Assembly (NCBI GenBank): GCA_947306175.1
Contig: CAMZFV010000020.1
Coordinates: forward strand, 1 to 53,516
Length of the DNA: 53,516 nt
Direction: 5' to 3'
Source of the DNA: an uncultured Prevotellaceae bacterium
GTDB taxonomy: Bacteria; Bacteroidota; Bacteroidia; Bacteroidales; Muribaculaceae
Part shown: positions 39,383 to 48,935 of the stretch, piece after piece
How positions within the stretch are numbered: the stretch's first letter is position 1
Layout of the letters: each line of letters starts with the position of its first letter
The notes under the pieces: generated by a model
Databases searched by the model: none
Told to the model about the DNA's origin: nothing
The model's input: the letters and a program-made list of their open reading frames with translations, nothing else
Program-made: the position numbers and the translations under genes

Positions 39383-41134
39383 TTAGTTTTGGCGAACATA
39401 AGCACCCTTGTCCACAACAAGGCTGTTTTCAGCCTTCACGGTCGTGCGGGGGTTGGGATCCAAACCGGCACCAACTACCTCACTCGGGATCTGGATGGCA
39501 TAACGGTCATCAAGCGATTCAAGGTGGAGAACCTGGTCGATACCCATCTTGTGGGTCACGTCAAAGCCATAGCGCTTGATGTCGAACCAGCGGTTACCCA
39601 GGTGGATCATCTGGATGCGGCGGAAGTGCTGTAAGCACTGCATATAGGGTTCAATCTCTTGAGTCAGATGATACTTGTCGCTCGGGCACACTTCATCGAT
39701 GTGGAACTTCTTGACGATACCGAAGCCGGGATCGCGGCGAGCGGGGTTGTCATAGTAGCTGTAGAAGCGAAGGATCTGCTCCTTGGTCAACTCAGTCATC
39801 GAGCCATTGCGCGATTCATCGAGCAGCAGGTGCTCATGGTTCCAGAGCCACAGATCATCAAAGGCAGCATCAATGTTGCCCAGGAAGATGTTAGCCTCGG
39901 CACGCAACAGGATTACCTCCTGGCTGGTGAACTCGGGACGTACCATGTGAACGTAGCCGATACCAGCCACCTTGTCGGTGTACTCAAACTGCTCGAAGCA
40001 GTTACCTACGAAGAAGGCACCATACTCCATACCGGCACTTGCGCAGAAGTACTGATAGCAGGGCATCATCGAGAACGAAATCTTGTCCTTACCATTGCGG
40101 TAAGTCCACTTGCAGTTCTCCCAAGACGGACCAGGACCCTGGATAGAGCCACGGAGGGCGTCACGGTTGCAGGAGAAGCGGTATCCGTAGAAACGACGGT
40201 CCCAAGTGCTGTAGGTACCGATCATCATGAAGTTACCGGGACGGTCAACACTGCTGTAGTAGCGTGCGATGTCGCTGTAGTAGTAGAAGTCGGTCTGATC
40301 CCAGAAGTCATTACGCATGGTGCTGGGGTCATTACCCTTGAAAGCAGCGGTAGCATATTCTACCACCTTGTCATACTCACGCTTCACAGTATAGAAGCGG
40401 GCAGCAAAGGCGTTGGAAGAAGCCACATTGAAGTGATACTTGGGTACCTGATAGAAGTCCTCGGTGACATACTTCAGACCAAGCAAGAGGTCGGCCTCGA
40501 TCTTGTCATAGGTCTCCTGCAGGGTACCACGGTCATACTTGGGATCCAGCTCGGTCTCAGGCTTGGTGGCATAGGGGATACCAGGCAAGGTCTTGCTGAT
40601 TTCCGGACCACGATAAGGCATACAGAAGATCTGAGCCAGGATGTAGTGGTGATAGGCACGGATCATGTAGGCCTCACCCTTGATGGCATCCATGCGAGCC
40701 AGATCGCTTGCAGAGAGGGGCTCACCCTGGATTTCGCCAGCCTCGGTGAACTCTTCAACCTTCTCAAGAACAGCATTGGCGGCAGCGATAGCGGCATAGC
40801 AGCCACTCCACACGCCCGAGGGGCAATCACTGTCACTAATGTCCATGGTCACGTCCTCCCAGGCATAAACCTGCTCATCGAACTGGTCATATGAACTCAA
40901 GTGATAACGCACACCTTCATCACTGGGTGAATTGTTGTCAACCACATTATCGCTCGACATTTCACCTACCAGAGCATAGTTGTTCATGGTATAACCAGTA
41001 ACAAGCAACTGCTCAAGCTGATCAAGGTTCACCAGATATACACGGGTATCGGGCACTTTCTCAAGGAAGTCCTTGCATGAGGACAGAGCAATCAGTGCTA
41101 ACCCAACGAATAAGATTTTATATCGAAGTTTCAT
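39383..41134 (-). CDS. SusD/RagB-family nutrient-binding outer membrane lipoprotein
   Basis: This 583-residue surface lipoprotein has lipobox LSSC (C20), followed by KDFLEKVPDTRV, a typical SusD start. The SusD TPR-like features are visible: GCYAAIAAANAVLE, GEAYMIRAYHHYILAQIFCMPYRGP and the late LRAEANIFLGNIDAAFDDLWLW. It caps the SusC barrel encoded just upstream and binds the ligand before transport. The region LFQY-type sugar contacts cannot be judged by eye. It lies 35 bp after SusC. Confidence 0.9.
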   Translation of the reverse strand: MKLRYKILFVGLALIALSSCKDFLEKVPDTRVYLVNLDQLEQLLVTGYTMNNYALVGEMSSDNVVDNNSPSDEGVRYHLSSYDQFDEQVYAWEDVTMDISDSDCPSGVWSGCYAAIAAANAVLEKVEEFTEAGEIQGEPLSASDLARMDAIKGEAYMIRAYHHYILAQIFCMPYRGPEISKTLPGIPYATKPETELDPKYDRGTLQETYDKIEADLLLGLKYVTEDFYQVPKYHFNVASSNAFAARFYTVKREYDKVVEYATAAFKGNDPSTMRNDFWDQTDFYYYSDIARYYSSVDRPGNFMMIGTYSTWDRRFYGYRFSCNRDALRGSIQGPGPSWENCKWTYRNGKDKISFSMMPCYQYFCASAGMEYGAFFVGNCFEQFEYTDKVAGIGYVHMVRPEFTSQEVILLRAEANIFLGNIDAAFDDLWLWNHEHLLLDESRNGSMTELTKEQILRFYSYYDNPARRDPGFGIVKKFHIDEVCPSDKYHLTQEIEPYMQCLQHFRRIQMIHLGNRWFDIKRYGFDVTHKMGIDQVLHLESLDDRYAIQIPSEVVGAGLDPNPRTTVKAENSLVVDKGAYVRQN

Positions 41135-41169
41135 AATCTTAATATTATATATATAATGTGGAACATCAA

Positions 41170-44100
41170 TTACATGCCCAAACGCAGGGTAAGGGTAAAC
41201 TGCTTGGGAGTGGGCGAAGCAACACCACCACTATTGAAGAACTCGGGATCCTGTCCGTTGAGTTTCTTGTCGGCATAGAGCAGGCAGATGTTGGTGGCTG
41301 CCAGCTTGACAGATGCGGTGGTCATGCGCAGGCGTGCAATCAGCGACTTGGGAATGTCATAGGTCAAAGCAACTTCCTTCAGGCGGATGAAGCCACCATC
41401 GGCGATGCGCACGGTGCTGTAGTTATAAGCACTGTAGGCCATACCCAGGTAGTTGTTGGAGTAAATCTGACGACGCGATGCGATTGCAGGGATGTCGGTT
41501 ACAGCCTCATCACCGGGGAGAACCCAACGGTTCTTGAAGTCCTTGGAGAATGAGGTCAGGTCACTATAACCAGCGGCGAAGGTCGGGTCAAGACGGAGCT
41601 TGTTACCGAAGGCGTAGGTCATGAACACGTTCAGGTGGAAGCCCTTCCAATCGAAGTTGTTACCAAAACCACCAGTGATCGTGGGATCAACGGGACCCTC
41701 ATACTTAAGGAAGCCCAGATTGTCGAAGTTCTGGAAGTTAAACCAACCATTGGTGATGTCTCCGTTCTCATCATAAACCATGGGCATACCATGGGCATCC
41801 AGACCAGCGTAAGGAATCGAGAAGATGGCACGGTGGGGATAACCCTGCAAGGGGAAACCGCTACCGGTTACCAGGTCGATGACACGCGAGCGAGACTGCA
41901 GCTTGGTAATCTCGGTCACTGCATAGGAGAATGTCCAGTCGGTGCTCCAAGCGAAACCGCCAGCACGGCTGGGCTCGATGTTGCGTGAAGAAATAGTGAA
42001 CTCCACACCATGAGACTTCATCTCGGCCACGTTACCATACTTGTTGGTGTCACCACCGACACCCTGGGTACGGATAAGACCAATCAGGTCGAAGTTGTTA
42101 CGGAAGTACCAGTCAAATACCAGGTTGATGCGGTTGTAGAGGAAACCGAGGTCAACACCAAGGTCAAACTCATGCTTCTTCTCATAGGTCAACTCGCTGT
42201 TACCCAGACCGCTCAGCTGAAGTGCCATCTCATAGGTGGTAATCTCCTGACGCCAGGGACGGGTGGGATAATAGAGAGCCTCGGCGTTGGCCACGCTGGT
42301 GGGGCCGCTCTCGGCGGTCAGCGAGTAGCTCAGACGCAGCTTAGCATAGGTCAGGGCTTTCTTGCTAAGTGCCAAGTTCTGGAAGAACGGCTCATCATAG
42401 ATATTCCATGCTGCCGATACGTTCCAAGTGGGGAGCCAGCGGCTCTGTGAGGTTTTACCCATCTGGTTAGAACCCTCATAACGCAGGGTACCGTTCAAAA
42501 TGTAGCGGCCCAGCAGTGCGTAGTTGGCGTTGGCAAAGTAAGCCATATCGCGGCGGTGGTATTCACCCACGCTGAAGTAGCTACCGTTCTCTTCCTGCAT
42601 CTGCTTGAACAGCTTGTAGTTCATGAACGGCAGGTTACCATTGGAATAAACAATGCCCCACGCATCAAATGCCTGGCTGTAACGGTCGAAGCGGATAGCC
42701 TCCATACCGGCGAACAGGTTCAGGATGTGCTGGCCATTGTTGAAGTCCTTCATGTACTGACCTGAAGCACGGAAGGTGAAGGTCTTATTGTGATACTTGT
42801 TGTAGAACAGCATACCACCCTTGTCGAGAACCGTCTCGGGAAGACCGTTCTTGACATCGGGGTCAGTATAAAGGTAAGAGTTGGACGAACGGATGATGGC
42901 GTTCTCGGGATCGATACCGGCGCGATAAGCCATAGCCTGGTTACTGTTGTCCAACACATAGTGGTTCTGCTCGGTGGTAGCCACACGCATCGAGCCCAGC
43001 AGGTTGAACTCGAGCGACTGGTCCTGAGTGATGATGGGCTTGATGTTAAGCTCACCCTGGAACTTCAGGTCGGTCACGTTCAAGTCAATATAGTTCTGCT
43101 CTAACTCATCAAAGATGTTGAAGCTGGTATAGTTGCGCACATAGCGCTGGTTGGGGTCAACGGTGCGGGCGGTGTTCAACGCAAAACTGTAAGGGTTGAT
43201 ATCGAAGTCACGCCTTACCTCACCGTTCACAACGTCAACGTTCTGGCTCAGTGTACCGGGAGCCTTCTGCTCACGGAAACTGTCGCTGTTCAAAATCTTA
43301 ATCCTAATCTTGTCAGTCAAGTTGTAGATGGCGTTGGCATTGAAAGTGTAACGCTCAACGCGGCTACTCTTGTACCATCCCGGGTCGGTCATAACCGAAG
43401 CCGAGGTGTAGAACGAACCCTTGTCGGTACCGCCCGAAACACTGATCGAGTGGTTCTGCAGAATGTTGTCGTTGAACAACAGGTCGAACCAGTTGGTGTT
43501 ACGCATCTCAGCTTCACGAAGATACTGGTTGCGCGCGTTCACAGTGTTAGGCAGGGCATAAGTTCCCGTTGTCGGATCGTATGTGTCCATCAAGGTGTAC
43601 ATCTGGCCATAGATACCAGAAGTGGTGCTGTTCACGAGGTTGGCATACTCCAGCCAGCCTTTCTGCTCCATTTCACGCAAAATACTCATCTGCTCCTGTG
43701 AGTTACAGATGTTGAAGTCACGGTAGTTGGGCTTCAAACGATAAGTGAACTCACCGGTGTAGCTGATCGAGCTGGTACCCTTGCGACCCGTCTTGGTCGT
43801 GATCACAATCACACCAGCGTTAGCCTTGGCACCATAGATTGAAGTTGCGGAACCGTCCTTCAGGATCTGGAAGCTCTCGATATCGTCGGCGTTAAGGCCA
43901 GCGACAGCCGAGGCAATCAGCGTGTTGGCATCACCTGACGACAGATCGTCGGCGCTGATGTCAACGTTGTCCTCAAGAACAACACCGTCCACTACCCACA
44001 GAGGCTTGGAGCTACCGTAGATTGAGGTAGCACCACGCACGCGGATCTTAGGAGCCGTACCGAAGGTACCTGACACGTTCTGTACCTGTACACCCGAGAC

Positions 44101-44520
44101 GCGGCCTTCAAGACCACGGCTGACGTCGGCGACACCCGAGAGTTTGGTCTTCTCGGCGTCAACGCTCTGGGTTGCACCAGTAAAGAGTCGTTTGTCCACC
44201 TTCTGGTAACCAGTTACTACGACCTCACCGATGGTTGTGGTCTTGAGCTGGAGAGTGATGGTCATGCCAGCCTTACCGGCAACAACTGCATCCTCATAAC
44301 CCAGATAAGTAATTTTAATCTTTGTGCCCACTGGCACATTCAAGGTGAAATGACCGTCAATGTCGGTGACAACGCCGTTCTTGGGATTGCTCTGCTGAAC
44401 GACCGAAGCGCCGATGACCGGTTCGTTGTTCTCATCATACACCGTACCACTCACCTGTGCCGAAACACCAAGCGTGGCAAGTGCCATGACAAGGAACAAG
44501 AGAAAATGTTTTAGACTCAT
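41170..44520 (-). CDS. SusC/RagA-family TonB-dependent outer membrane transporter
   Basis: This 1116-residue transporter has a signal peptide (cleavage near GVSAQ, residue 22), a carboxypeptidase-regulatory-like domain (about 23-95, VSGTVYDENNEPVIGASV), the TonB-box region EVVVTGYQ, and a plug with the Bacteroidetes signature (VRGATSIYGSSKPLWVVDGV, FQILKDGSATSIYGAKANAGVI). A 22-strand barrel follows and ends with FTLTLRLGM. Together with SusD it imports a ligand too large for porins, driven by TonB/ExbBD encoded elsewhere. No neighbouring anti-sigma factor or hybrid two-component regulator is present in the window. First gene of a four- or five-gene operon. Confidence 0.95.
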   Translation of the reverse strand: MSLKHFLLFLVMALATLGVSAQVSGTVYDENNEPVIGASVVQQSNPKNGVVTDIDGHFTLNVPVGTKIKITYLGYEDAVVAGKAGMTITLQLKTTTIGEVVVTGYQKVDKRLFTGATQSVDAEKTKLSGVADVSRGLEGRVSGVQVQNVSGTFGTAPKIRVRGATSIYGSSKPLWVVDGVVLEDNVDISADDLSSGDANTLIASAVAGLNADDIESFQILKDGSATSIYGAKANAGVIVITTKTGRKGTSSISYTGEFTYRLKPNYRDFNICNSQEQMSILREMEQKGWLEYANLVNSTTSGIYGQMYTLMDTYDPTTGTYALPNTVNARNQYLREAEMRNTNWFDLLFNDNILQNHSISVSGGTDKGSFYTSASVMTDPGWYKSSRVERYTFNANAIYNLTDKIRIKILNSDSFREQKAPGTLSQNVDVVNGEVRRDFDINPYSFALNTARTVDPNQRYVRNYTSFNIFDELEQNYIDLNVTDLKFQGELNIKPIITQDQSLEFNLLGSMRVATTEQNHYVLDNSNQAMAYRAGIDPENAIIRSSNSYLYTDPDVKNGLPETVLDKGGMLFYNKYHNKTFTFRASGQYMKDFNNGQHILNLFAGMEAIRFDRYSQAFDAWGIVYSNGNLPFMNYKLFKQMQEENGSYFSVGEYHRRDMAYFANANYALLGRYILNGTLRYEGSNQMGKTSQSRWLPTWNVSAAWNIYDEPFFQNLALSKKALTYAKLRLSYSLTAESGPTSVANAEALYYPTRPWRQEITTYEMALQLSGLGNSELTYEKKHEFDLGVDLGFLYNRINLVFDWYFRNNFDLIGLIRTQGVGGDTNKYGNVAEMKSHGVEFTISSRNIEPSRAGGFAWSTDWTFSYAVTEITKLQSRSRVIDLVTGSGFPLQGYPHRAIFSIPYAGLDAHGMPMVYDENGDITNGWFNFQNFDNLGFLKYEGPVDPTITGGFGNNFDWKGFHLNVFMTYAFGNKLRLDPTFAAGYSDLTSFSKDFKNRWVLPGDEAVTDIPAIASRRQIYSNNYLGMAYSAYNYSTVRIADGGFIRLKEVALTYDIPKSLIARLRMTTASVKLAATNICLLYADKKLNGQDPEFFNSGGVASPTPKQFTLTLRLGM

Positions 44521-44919
44521 AAATTTTAGTTTAATTGATTAATTATTAATGTTTTATAAGTTTGCAGTTATTGGTTTTCCATCTTTTATTCGACTGTATC
44601 GCTTCAAAACATCAGATTTCCTTTCACCTAAAATGCGTGTTCAATAGCAGGCGACAAAATGATATTTGCATCAATCCCTACAACAGATTGACATCAATTT
44701 ATCCTCGTTTCTTAACTACACATCTATAAAAGAAGGCTTGCAAAGTTATATGTTTTTTTTTAAATAAAGTGTAAAAGTGTAAAAAACTTTTCGATTTTTT
44801 TTATCAAAATGCTACGTAAAAGCCAATAATCTGCTCAAAATCAAAAAAATAACCGATTTCAGTAAACCCTTGATCAGTTTTTTGTCTACTTTGCAAGCAT
44901 GAATTTGAGGAAAAGAATG
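44521..44919. other. divergent AT-rich control region between susC and the pseudouridine synthase gene
   Basis: About 400 bp without a gene. The minus strand carries a TAACTTTG -7 box at 44748-44741, about 215 bases before the SusC ATG, which implies a long leader. The leader is AT-rich with few stable stems. The plus strand carries a -7 box at 44920. I see no cis-encoded antisense RNA or riboswitch that I can name. Confidence 0.6.
44741..44748 (-). promoter_or_regulatory. -7 box of the SusCD operon
   Basis: On the minus strand TAACTTTG fits TAnnTTTG. No TTTG or TTG lies 19-21 bases upstream; the region there is a poly-T/poly-A tract. This suggests an activated or alternative-sigma promoter, as is common for susC operons. 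Confidence 0.5.
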
Positions 44920-44927
44920 TAACTTTG
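44920..44927 (+). promoter_or_regulatory. -7 box before the pseudouridine synthase gene
   Basis: TAACTTTG fits the consensus. It argues against any start codon before about 44935, and so supports the ATG at 44970. Confidence 0.55.
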
Positions 44928-44969
44928 CACTGCGAACCACCAATGGTGAGCGCTATCATCTACTGTGAC

Positions 44970-45650
44970 ATGGAAATCGTATATGACGACAACCACATCA
45001 TCATTGTCAACAAGAGTGCCGGCGAACTGGTGCAGGGTGACCGTACAGGTGATCCGACGCTCATCGACTCGGTGAAGGCGTGGATCAAGGAGAAATACAA
45101 TAAGCCCGGTAATGTGTTCCTGGGCGTGACACACCGCATCGACCGCCCCACATGCGGACTTGTGGTGATGGCCAAGACCAGCAAAGGTCTGTCACGCATG
45201 AACGAATTGTTCCGCAAGGGCGAGGTACACAAGACCTACTGGGCTGTGGTGGGAAAAGAGCCGCCCGAACCCGAAGCCACCCTTACCCACTACCTCAAGA
45301 GCGTGGAAAGCAACAATAAAACCCACTTGAGCATCGTGCCGCGAGAGGGGTACCAGAAGGCCGAACTCCGTTACCGCGTCATCGCCACAAGCCAGCGCTA
45401 CTGGCTGCTGGAAGTGGACCTGATCACTGGTCGCAAGCATCAGATTCGAGCACAACTATCGGCCATCGGTTGTCCCATCAAGGGTGACCTCAAGTATGGC
45501 GCACCGCGTAGCAACCCCGACGGTGGCATTTCGCTACAGGCCCACCGCATCCGCTTTACCCACCCCGTTAGTGGCAAGGAAATCGACATCACGGCTCCCC
45601 TGCCCGACGACTTTAAGCGATCAGGCTTTGAAGAAACACCAGAGAATTGA
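44970..45650 (+). CDS. RluA-family RNA pseudouridine synthase
   Basis: This 226-residue enzyme isomerises uridine in rRNA or tRNA. The catalytic Asp is D58 in GVTHRIDRPTCGLVV, and the later motifs LITGRKHQIRAQLSAIG and GDLKYGA are typical. There is no S4 domain, so it is the short type. I start at ATG 44970 (MEIVYDDNHIIIVNK), which matches the usual family start; ATG 44943 and TTG 44925 lie upstream, the latter inside the -7 box. The target base cannot be told from sequence. Confidence 0.9.
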   Translation: MEIVYDDNHIIIVNKSAGELVQGDRTGDPTLIDSVKAWIKEKYNKPGNVFLGVTHRIDRPTCGLVVMAKTSKGLSRMNELFRKGEVHKTYWAVVGKEPPEPEATLTHYLKSVESNNKTHLSIVPREGYQKAELRYRVIATSQRYWLLEVDLITGRKHQIRAQLSAIGCPIKGDLKYGAPRSNPDGGISLQAHRIRFTHPVSGKEIDITAPLPDDFKRSGFEETPEN

Positions 45651-45671
45651 GAAATAGGCTGGTCCCTAGAT

Positions 45672-45703
45672 TTTGCTTATTCTGAAAATTATGGTTATCT
45701 TTG
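45672..45703 (+). promoter_or_regulatory. Bacteroidetes-type promoter of the fumarase gene
   Basis: TTTG (45672-45675), a 20-bp spacer and TATCTTTG (45696-45703). Transcription should start near 45710, with a leader of about 40 bases rich in A, as expected in this phylum where A-rich leaders replace Shine-Dalgarno sites. Confidence 0.8.
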
Positions 45704-45748
45704 CGCCAAAGAAATCAACAATTAACAACATAACTTTAAAATCAAATT

Positions 45749-47374
45749 ATGGCAAACAACCCTGAATTCCGCTATGCGCCCATGTTCCAGTTGGGCAAAG
45801 ATGACACCGAATACTACAAACTGACCAGTGACTATGTGTCAGTCGGTGAGTTTGAGGGTAAACCCATCCTGAAAATTGAGCCCGAAGCGCTCACAATGCT
45901 TGCTCAGCAGGCGTTCCGCGATGTGAACTTCCTGCTGCGCCGCTCCCACAACGAGCAGGTGGCCAAGATCCTGCGTGACCCCGAAGCCAGCGACAACGAC
46001 AAGTATGTGGCACTGACCTTCCTGCGTAACGCCGAGGTGGCCGCCAAGGGCCAACTGCCCCTGTGCCAGGACACCGGCACCGCCATCATCCACGGCGAGA
46101 AGGGCCAGCAGGTGTGGACGGGTTTCTGTGATGAGGAAGCCCTTGCCCGCGGTGTCTATAACACCTATACCCAGGAGAACCTGCGCTACTCGCAGAATGC
46201 CCCGTTGAGCATGTACGAGGAGGTGAACACCCGCTGCAATCTTCCCGCCCAGATTGACCTGGAGTGCGCCGAAGGCATGGAATACCACTTCTTGTGCGTC
46301 ACCAAGGGTGGCGGCAGCGCCAACAAGACTTACCTGTACCAGATGACCAAGGCTGTCTTAAACCCCGCTACGCTAGTGCCTTTCCTGGTCGATAAGATGC
46401 GTACCCTGGGCACGGCAGCATGCCCACCCTATCACATTGCCTTTGTCATCGGCGGCACCAGTGCTGAGAAGAACCTGCTGACCGTCAAGCTCGCTTCGAC
46501 CCACTACTACGACAACCTGCCCACCACGGGCGACGAGACAGGCCGCGCCTTCCGCGACGTCGAGCTGGAAAAGCAGGTGCTTGAGGAGGCCTACAAGATT
46601 GGTTTGGGCGCTCAGTTCGGCGGCAAGTACATGGCCCACGACATCCGCATCGTGCGCCTGCCTCGTCACGGTGCATCCTGCCCCATCGGCCTGGGTGTGA
46701 GCTGCAGTGCTGACCGCAACATCAAGGCCAAGATCAACAAGGACGGTGTATGGATCGAGAAACTCGACGACAAGCCCACCGAGCTGATTCCAGAAGAGCT
46801 GCGCCAGGCTGGTGAAGGCGACGGCATCAAGATCGACTTGGACCGTCCGATGAGCGAAACTCTTGCCATCCTCGACAAGTATCCCGTATCGACCCGCGTT
46901 TCGCTGAGCGGCACCATTATCGTGGGCCGCGACATCGCACACGCTAAGTGGAAAGAGCGCTATGATCGCGGTGAGGGCATTCCCCAGTACATCAAGGATC
47001 ATCCTGTGCTGTATGCCGGACCAGCCAAGACACCGCAAGGTATGCCGTGTGGCTCGATGGGTCCGACGACCGCCAACCGCATGGACCCCTATGTTGACCT
47101 GTTCCAGAGTTTGGGCGGCAGCATGGTGATGATTGCCAAGGGCAACCGCAGCCAGGAGGTGACCGACGCCTGCAAGAAACATGGAGGTTTCTATCTGGGC
47201 AGCATCGGCGGCCCTGCTGCCATCTTGTCTCAGGAGAGCATCAAGAGCATCGAGTGTGTTGAATATCCTGAACTGGGCATGGAAGCCGTGTGGAAAATCC
47301 GCGTCGTGGACTTCCCCGCCTTCATCCTTGTGGACAACAAGGGCAACGATTTCTTCAAGAAAATCGGCCTGTAA
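45749..47374 (+). CDS. fumA: class I fumarate hydratase (iron-sulfur, oxygen-sensitive)
   Basis: This 541-residue enzyme interconverts fumarate and malate in the reductive branch that Bacteroidales use to make succinate. It is the one-chain class I type: alpha domain with LCQDTGTAI (C106), [10 protein letters not shown] (C225) and [12 protein letters not shown] (C319), which match the three [4Fe-4S] ligands of E. coli FumA, then the beta domain with [20 protein letters not shown]. Length and motif order are normal. Transcribed alone: strong promoter and strong terminator. It might also be named fumB; the symbols are interchangeable here. Confidence 0.95.
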   Translation: MANNPEFRYAPMFQLGKDDTEYYKLTSDYVSVGEFEGKPILKIEPEALTMLAQQAFRDVNFLLRRSHNEQVAKILRDPEASDNDKYVALTFLRNAEVAAKGQLPLCQDTGTAIIHGEKGQQVWTGFCDEEALARGVYNTYTQENLRYSQNAPLSMYEEVNTRCNLPAQIDLECAEGMEYHFLCVTKGGGSANKTYLYQMTKAVLNPATLVPFLVDKMRTLGTAACPPYHIAFVIGGTSAEKNLLTVKLASTHYYDNLPTTGDETGRAFRDVELEKQVLEEAYKIGLGAQFGGKYMAHDIRIVRLPRHGASCPIGLGVSCSADRNIKAKINKDGVWIEKLDDKPTELIPEELRQAGEGDGIKIDLDRPMSETLAILDKYPVSTRVSLSGTIIVGRDIAHAKWKERYDRGEGIPQYIKDHPVLYAGPAKTPQGMPCGSMGPTTANRMDPYVDLFQSLGGSMVMIAKGNRSQEVTDACKKHGGFYLGSIGGPAAILSQESIKSIECVEYPELGMEAVWKIRVVDFPAFILVDNKGNDFFKKIGL

Positions 47375-47404
47375 AATCAGCATCGATATTTGATTCGCGA
47401 TATC

Positions 47405-47445
47405 CACCGCGCAACCCATCAAACAAGGGTTGCGTGGTGTTTTTT
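47405..47445 (+). terminator. strong terminator after the fumarase gene
   Basis: CACCGCGCAACCC (47405-47417) pairs with GGGTTGCGTGGTG (47427-47439), 13 bp with one G-U, around a 9-base loop, followed by six T. Confidence 0.9.
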
Positions 47446-47520
47446 GAGATAATTTGCCGCGAAAACACTACTGTTTTCAGTAAAAATATGTTAAATAGCA
47501 CATTTTTTGGCGAAAATGCC

Positions 47521-47550
47521 TTGTCATGTTTTGAAAATGTAGTAATTTTG
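47521..47550 (+). promoter_or_regulatory. promoter of the initiator tRNA
   Basis: TTG (47521-47523), a 19-bp spacer and TAATTTTG (47543-47550). The mature tRNA begins at 47562, about 5 bases after the expected start of transcription. Confidence 0.7.
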
Positions 47551-47561
47551 CACTCGCAAAT

Positions 47562-47633
47562 TGCGGGATGGAGCAGTGGCAGCTCGTTGGGCTCATAACC
47601 CAAAGGTCGTCAGTTCGAGTCTGGCTCCCGCTA
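47562..47633 (+). tRNA. initiator tRNA-Met (CAT anticodon)
   Basis: All arms can be drawn: acceptor TGCGGGA/TCCCGCT, D stem GAGC/GCTC, anticodon stem TTGGG/CCCAA with loop CTCATAA, T stem GTCAG/CTGGC with loop TTCGAGT. Two initiator hallmarks are seen: the first acceptor pair is mismatched (T-T) and the anticodon stem ends in three G-C pairs. CCA is not encoded (CTA follows the discriminator A), so it is added after transcription. Confidence 0.93.
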
Positions 47634-47640
47634 CTAAGAG

Positions 47641-47672
47641 GAGGTTGAGCGAATGCTTGACCTCTTTTTTTT
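47641..47672 (+). terminator. terminator of the initiator tRNA gene
   Basis: GAGGTTGAGC (47641-47650) pairs with GCTTGACCTC (47655-47664), with two G-U pairs, around a GAAT loop, followed by eight T. Confidence 0.85.
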
Positions 47673-47703
47673 GTGCCATTTTTTCAGAATTGACACTCCC
47701 ATC

Positions 47704-47734
47704 TTGCACAGGTGGCAAAAGATGTGTAAATTTG
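47704..47734 (+). promoter_or_regulatory. Bacteroidetes-type promoter of the glycosyltransferase gene
   Basis: TTG (47704-47706), a 20-bp spacer and TAAATTTG (47727-47734). Transcription should start near 47741, leaving about 19 bases before the ATG. Confidence 0.75.
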
Positions 47735-47759
47735 CTACACAAAACCAAACCACAGTGCT

Positions 47760-48935
47760 ATGAAACAGATTGCAGTACTCTTTGAGGGTGACATCAACCG
47801 ACGGCTGGGTGTATTCAATGCGGTCATCAACCGCGTGAAGCACCTGCAGCAAATAGCTGATTACAAGATAGATGTGTACATGCTACAGGTTTATGACGGC
47901 TGGCTGATGCGCCGTGTGCGCCACACCAAGCGCGTGGCTTTCCGCCCCGACGAAATCGACGCCGACGGCGTGAAAGTTCACGTTACCTGGTTCCGCCGCC
48001 GCTGGAGCGACGCCATCCTGCACCGACTTTTCCATAAGCCGCCAAGGGCATTGATGCGACGTCTTCACCGCCTGGGCTGGGAGATGCGTGGCCATGATCT
48101 GGTGAGCGCTCATGACCGCATCATGGGCCATGCCGCTGTGTTTGCTGGCGAAAAGCTGCACATACCATGCTTCATCACGTGGCACGGTGCCAGCATCTAT
48201 ACTGACCCACCCCGCGACCCGATGATTAAAGAGATGACCATCAAGCTGTTGCATAAAGCCACTTGCAATTTCTTCGTCAGCCAGGGCCTGCTTGACAAGG
48301 CGCATGCCGAATTGACCGACGGTTTCCCTGCCGAGATCCTGCTCAATGGCGCCAGTGAACAGTTTCAGCGCTATAGCGACGAGAAACGCACGCATATGAG
48401 AGAAAAATATGGCGTGAACAACGGCAAAAAAGTGGTCGCCTTTGTGGGCCGCTTCGAACCTGTCAAGAATGTGACATTATTGCCAGATATTTATCAAAAG
48501 ATTGAAGAACGATATGGCAAAGAGTTGGAATTCTGGGCAATAGGCGACGGCATTCAACTGGAAGAAACCAAGCGCCTCATGGCCGCCAAGGGCGTGAAGT
48601 GCCACTTTACCGGCAAGGTACCGCCCGTGGAGATCCCCGACCTGCTCAACTGCGTTGACCTGCTCGTGTTGCCCAGCAGCCTGGAGGGCCTCCCACTTGT
48701 AGTCATCGAAGCATTATCCTGCGGTGCCCATGTTGTTGCCACCAACGTCATCGGTACCGCCGAAGCAGTTGGGCGTGAAAACGCCATTGACCTGGGCGAC
48801 AATTTTGTGGACCGTTTCACCGCTCGTGCCGTTGAGTTACTGAGTGATGGCATTGACCAGCAACTGCCCCCCGAAGTGAGTTGGACAGCCACCGCCACCA
48901 AGGAAAACGAAATTTACCACAAATATCTTGACTAA
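47760..48935 (+). CDS. family 4 glycosyltransferase (GT-B fold)
   Basis: This 391-residue cytosolic enzyme transfers a sugar from a nucleotide donor in glycan or lipid-glycan synthesis. The C-terminal donor-binding domain is clear: VAFVGRFEPVKNV, IGDGIQLEE, and LPSSLEGLPLVVIEALSCG with the E(x7)E-type pair. The N-terminal domain has WHGAS near residue 142. It stands alone between an initiator tRNA and priA, not in a polysaccharide cluster, so the product is unknown. Start at ATG 47760 follows a strong promoter by a short leader. Two tandem sugar-lipid genes are absent, which speaks against capsule synthesis. Confidence 0.85.
   Translation: MKQIAVLFEGDINRRLGVFNAVINRVKHLQQIADYKIDVYMLQVYDGWLMRRVRHTKRVAFRPDEIDADGVKVHVTWFRRRWSDAILHRLFHKPPRALMRRLHRLGWEMRGHDLVSAHDRIMGHAAVFAGEKLHIPCFITWHGASIYTDPPRDPMIKEMTIKLLHKATCNFFVSQGLLDKAHAELTDGFPAEILLNGASEQFQRYSDEKRTHMREKYGVNNGKKVVAFVGRFEPVKNVTLLPDIYQKIEERYGKELEFWAIGDGIQLEETKRLMAAKGVKCHFTGKVPPVEIPDLLNCVDLLVLPSSLEGLPLVVIEALSCGAHVVATNVIGTAEAVGRENAIDLGDNFVDRFTARAVELLSDGIDQQLPPEVSWTATATKENEIYHKYLD

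Noticed and set aside
39659..40894. Forward open frame of 411 codons opposite susD
   Set aside because: Antisense shadow of a clear SusD gene; no motif, no promoter.
44925..44969. Earlier start (TTG 44925 or ATG 44943) for the pseudouridine synthase
   Set aside because: TTG 44925 lies within the -7 box, and the added residues do not resemble family N-termini; ATG 44970 fits the usual start.
46373..47422. Reverse open frame of 349 codons opposite the fumarase gene
   Set aside because: Antisense shadow of strongly conserved class I fumarase; Ala/His/Val-rich translation without motifs.
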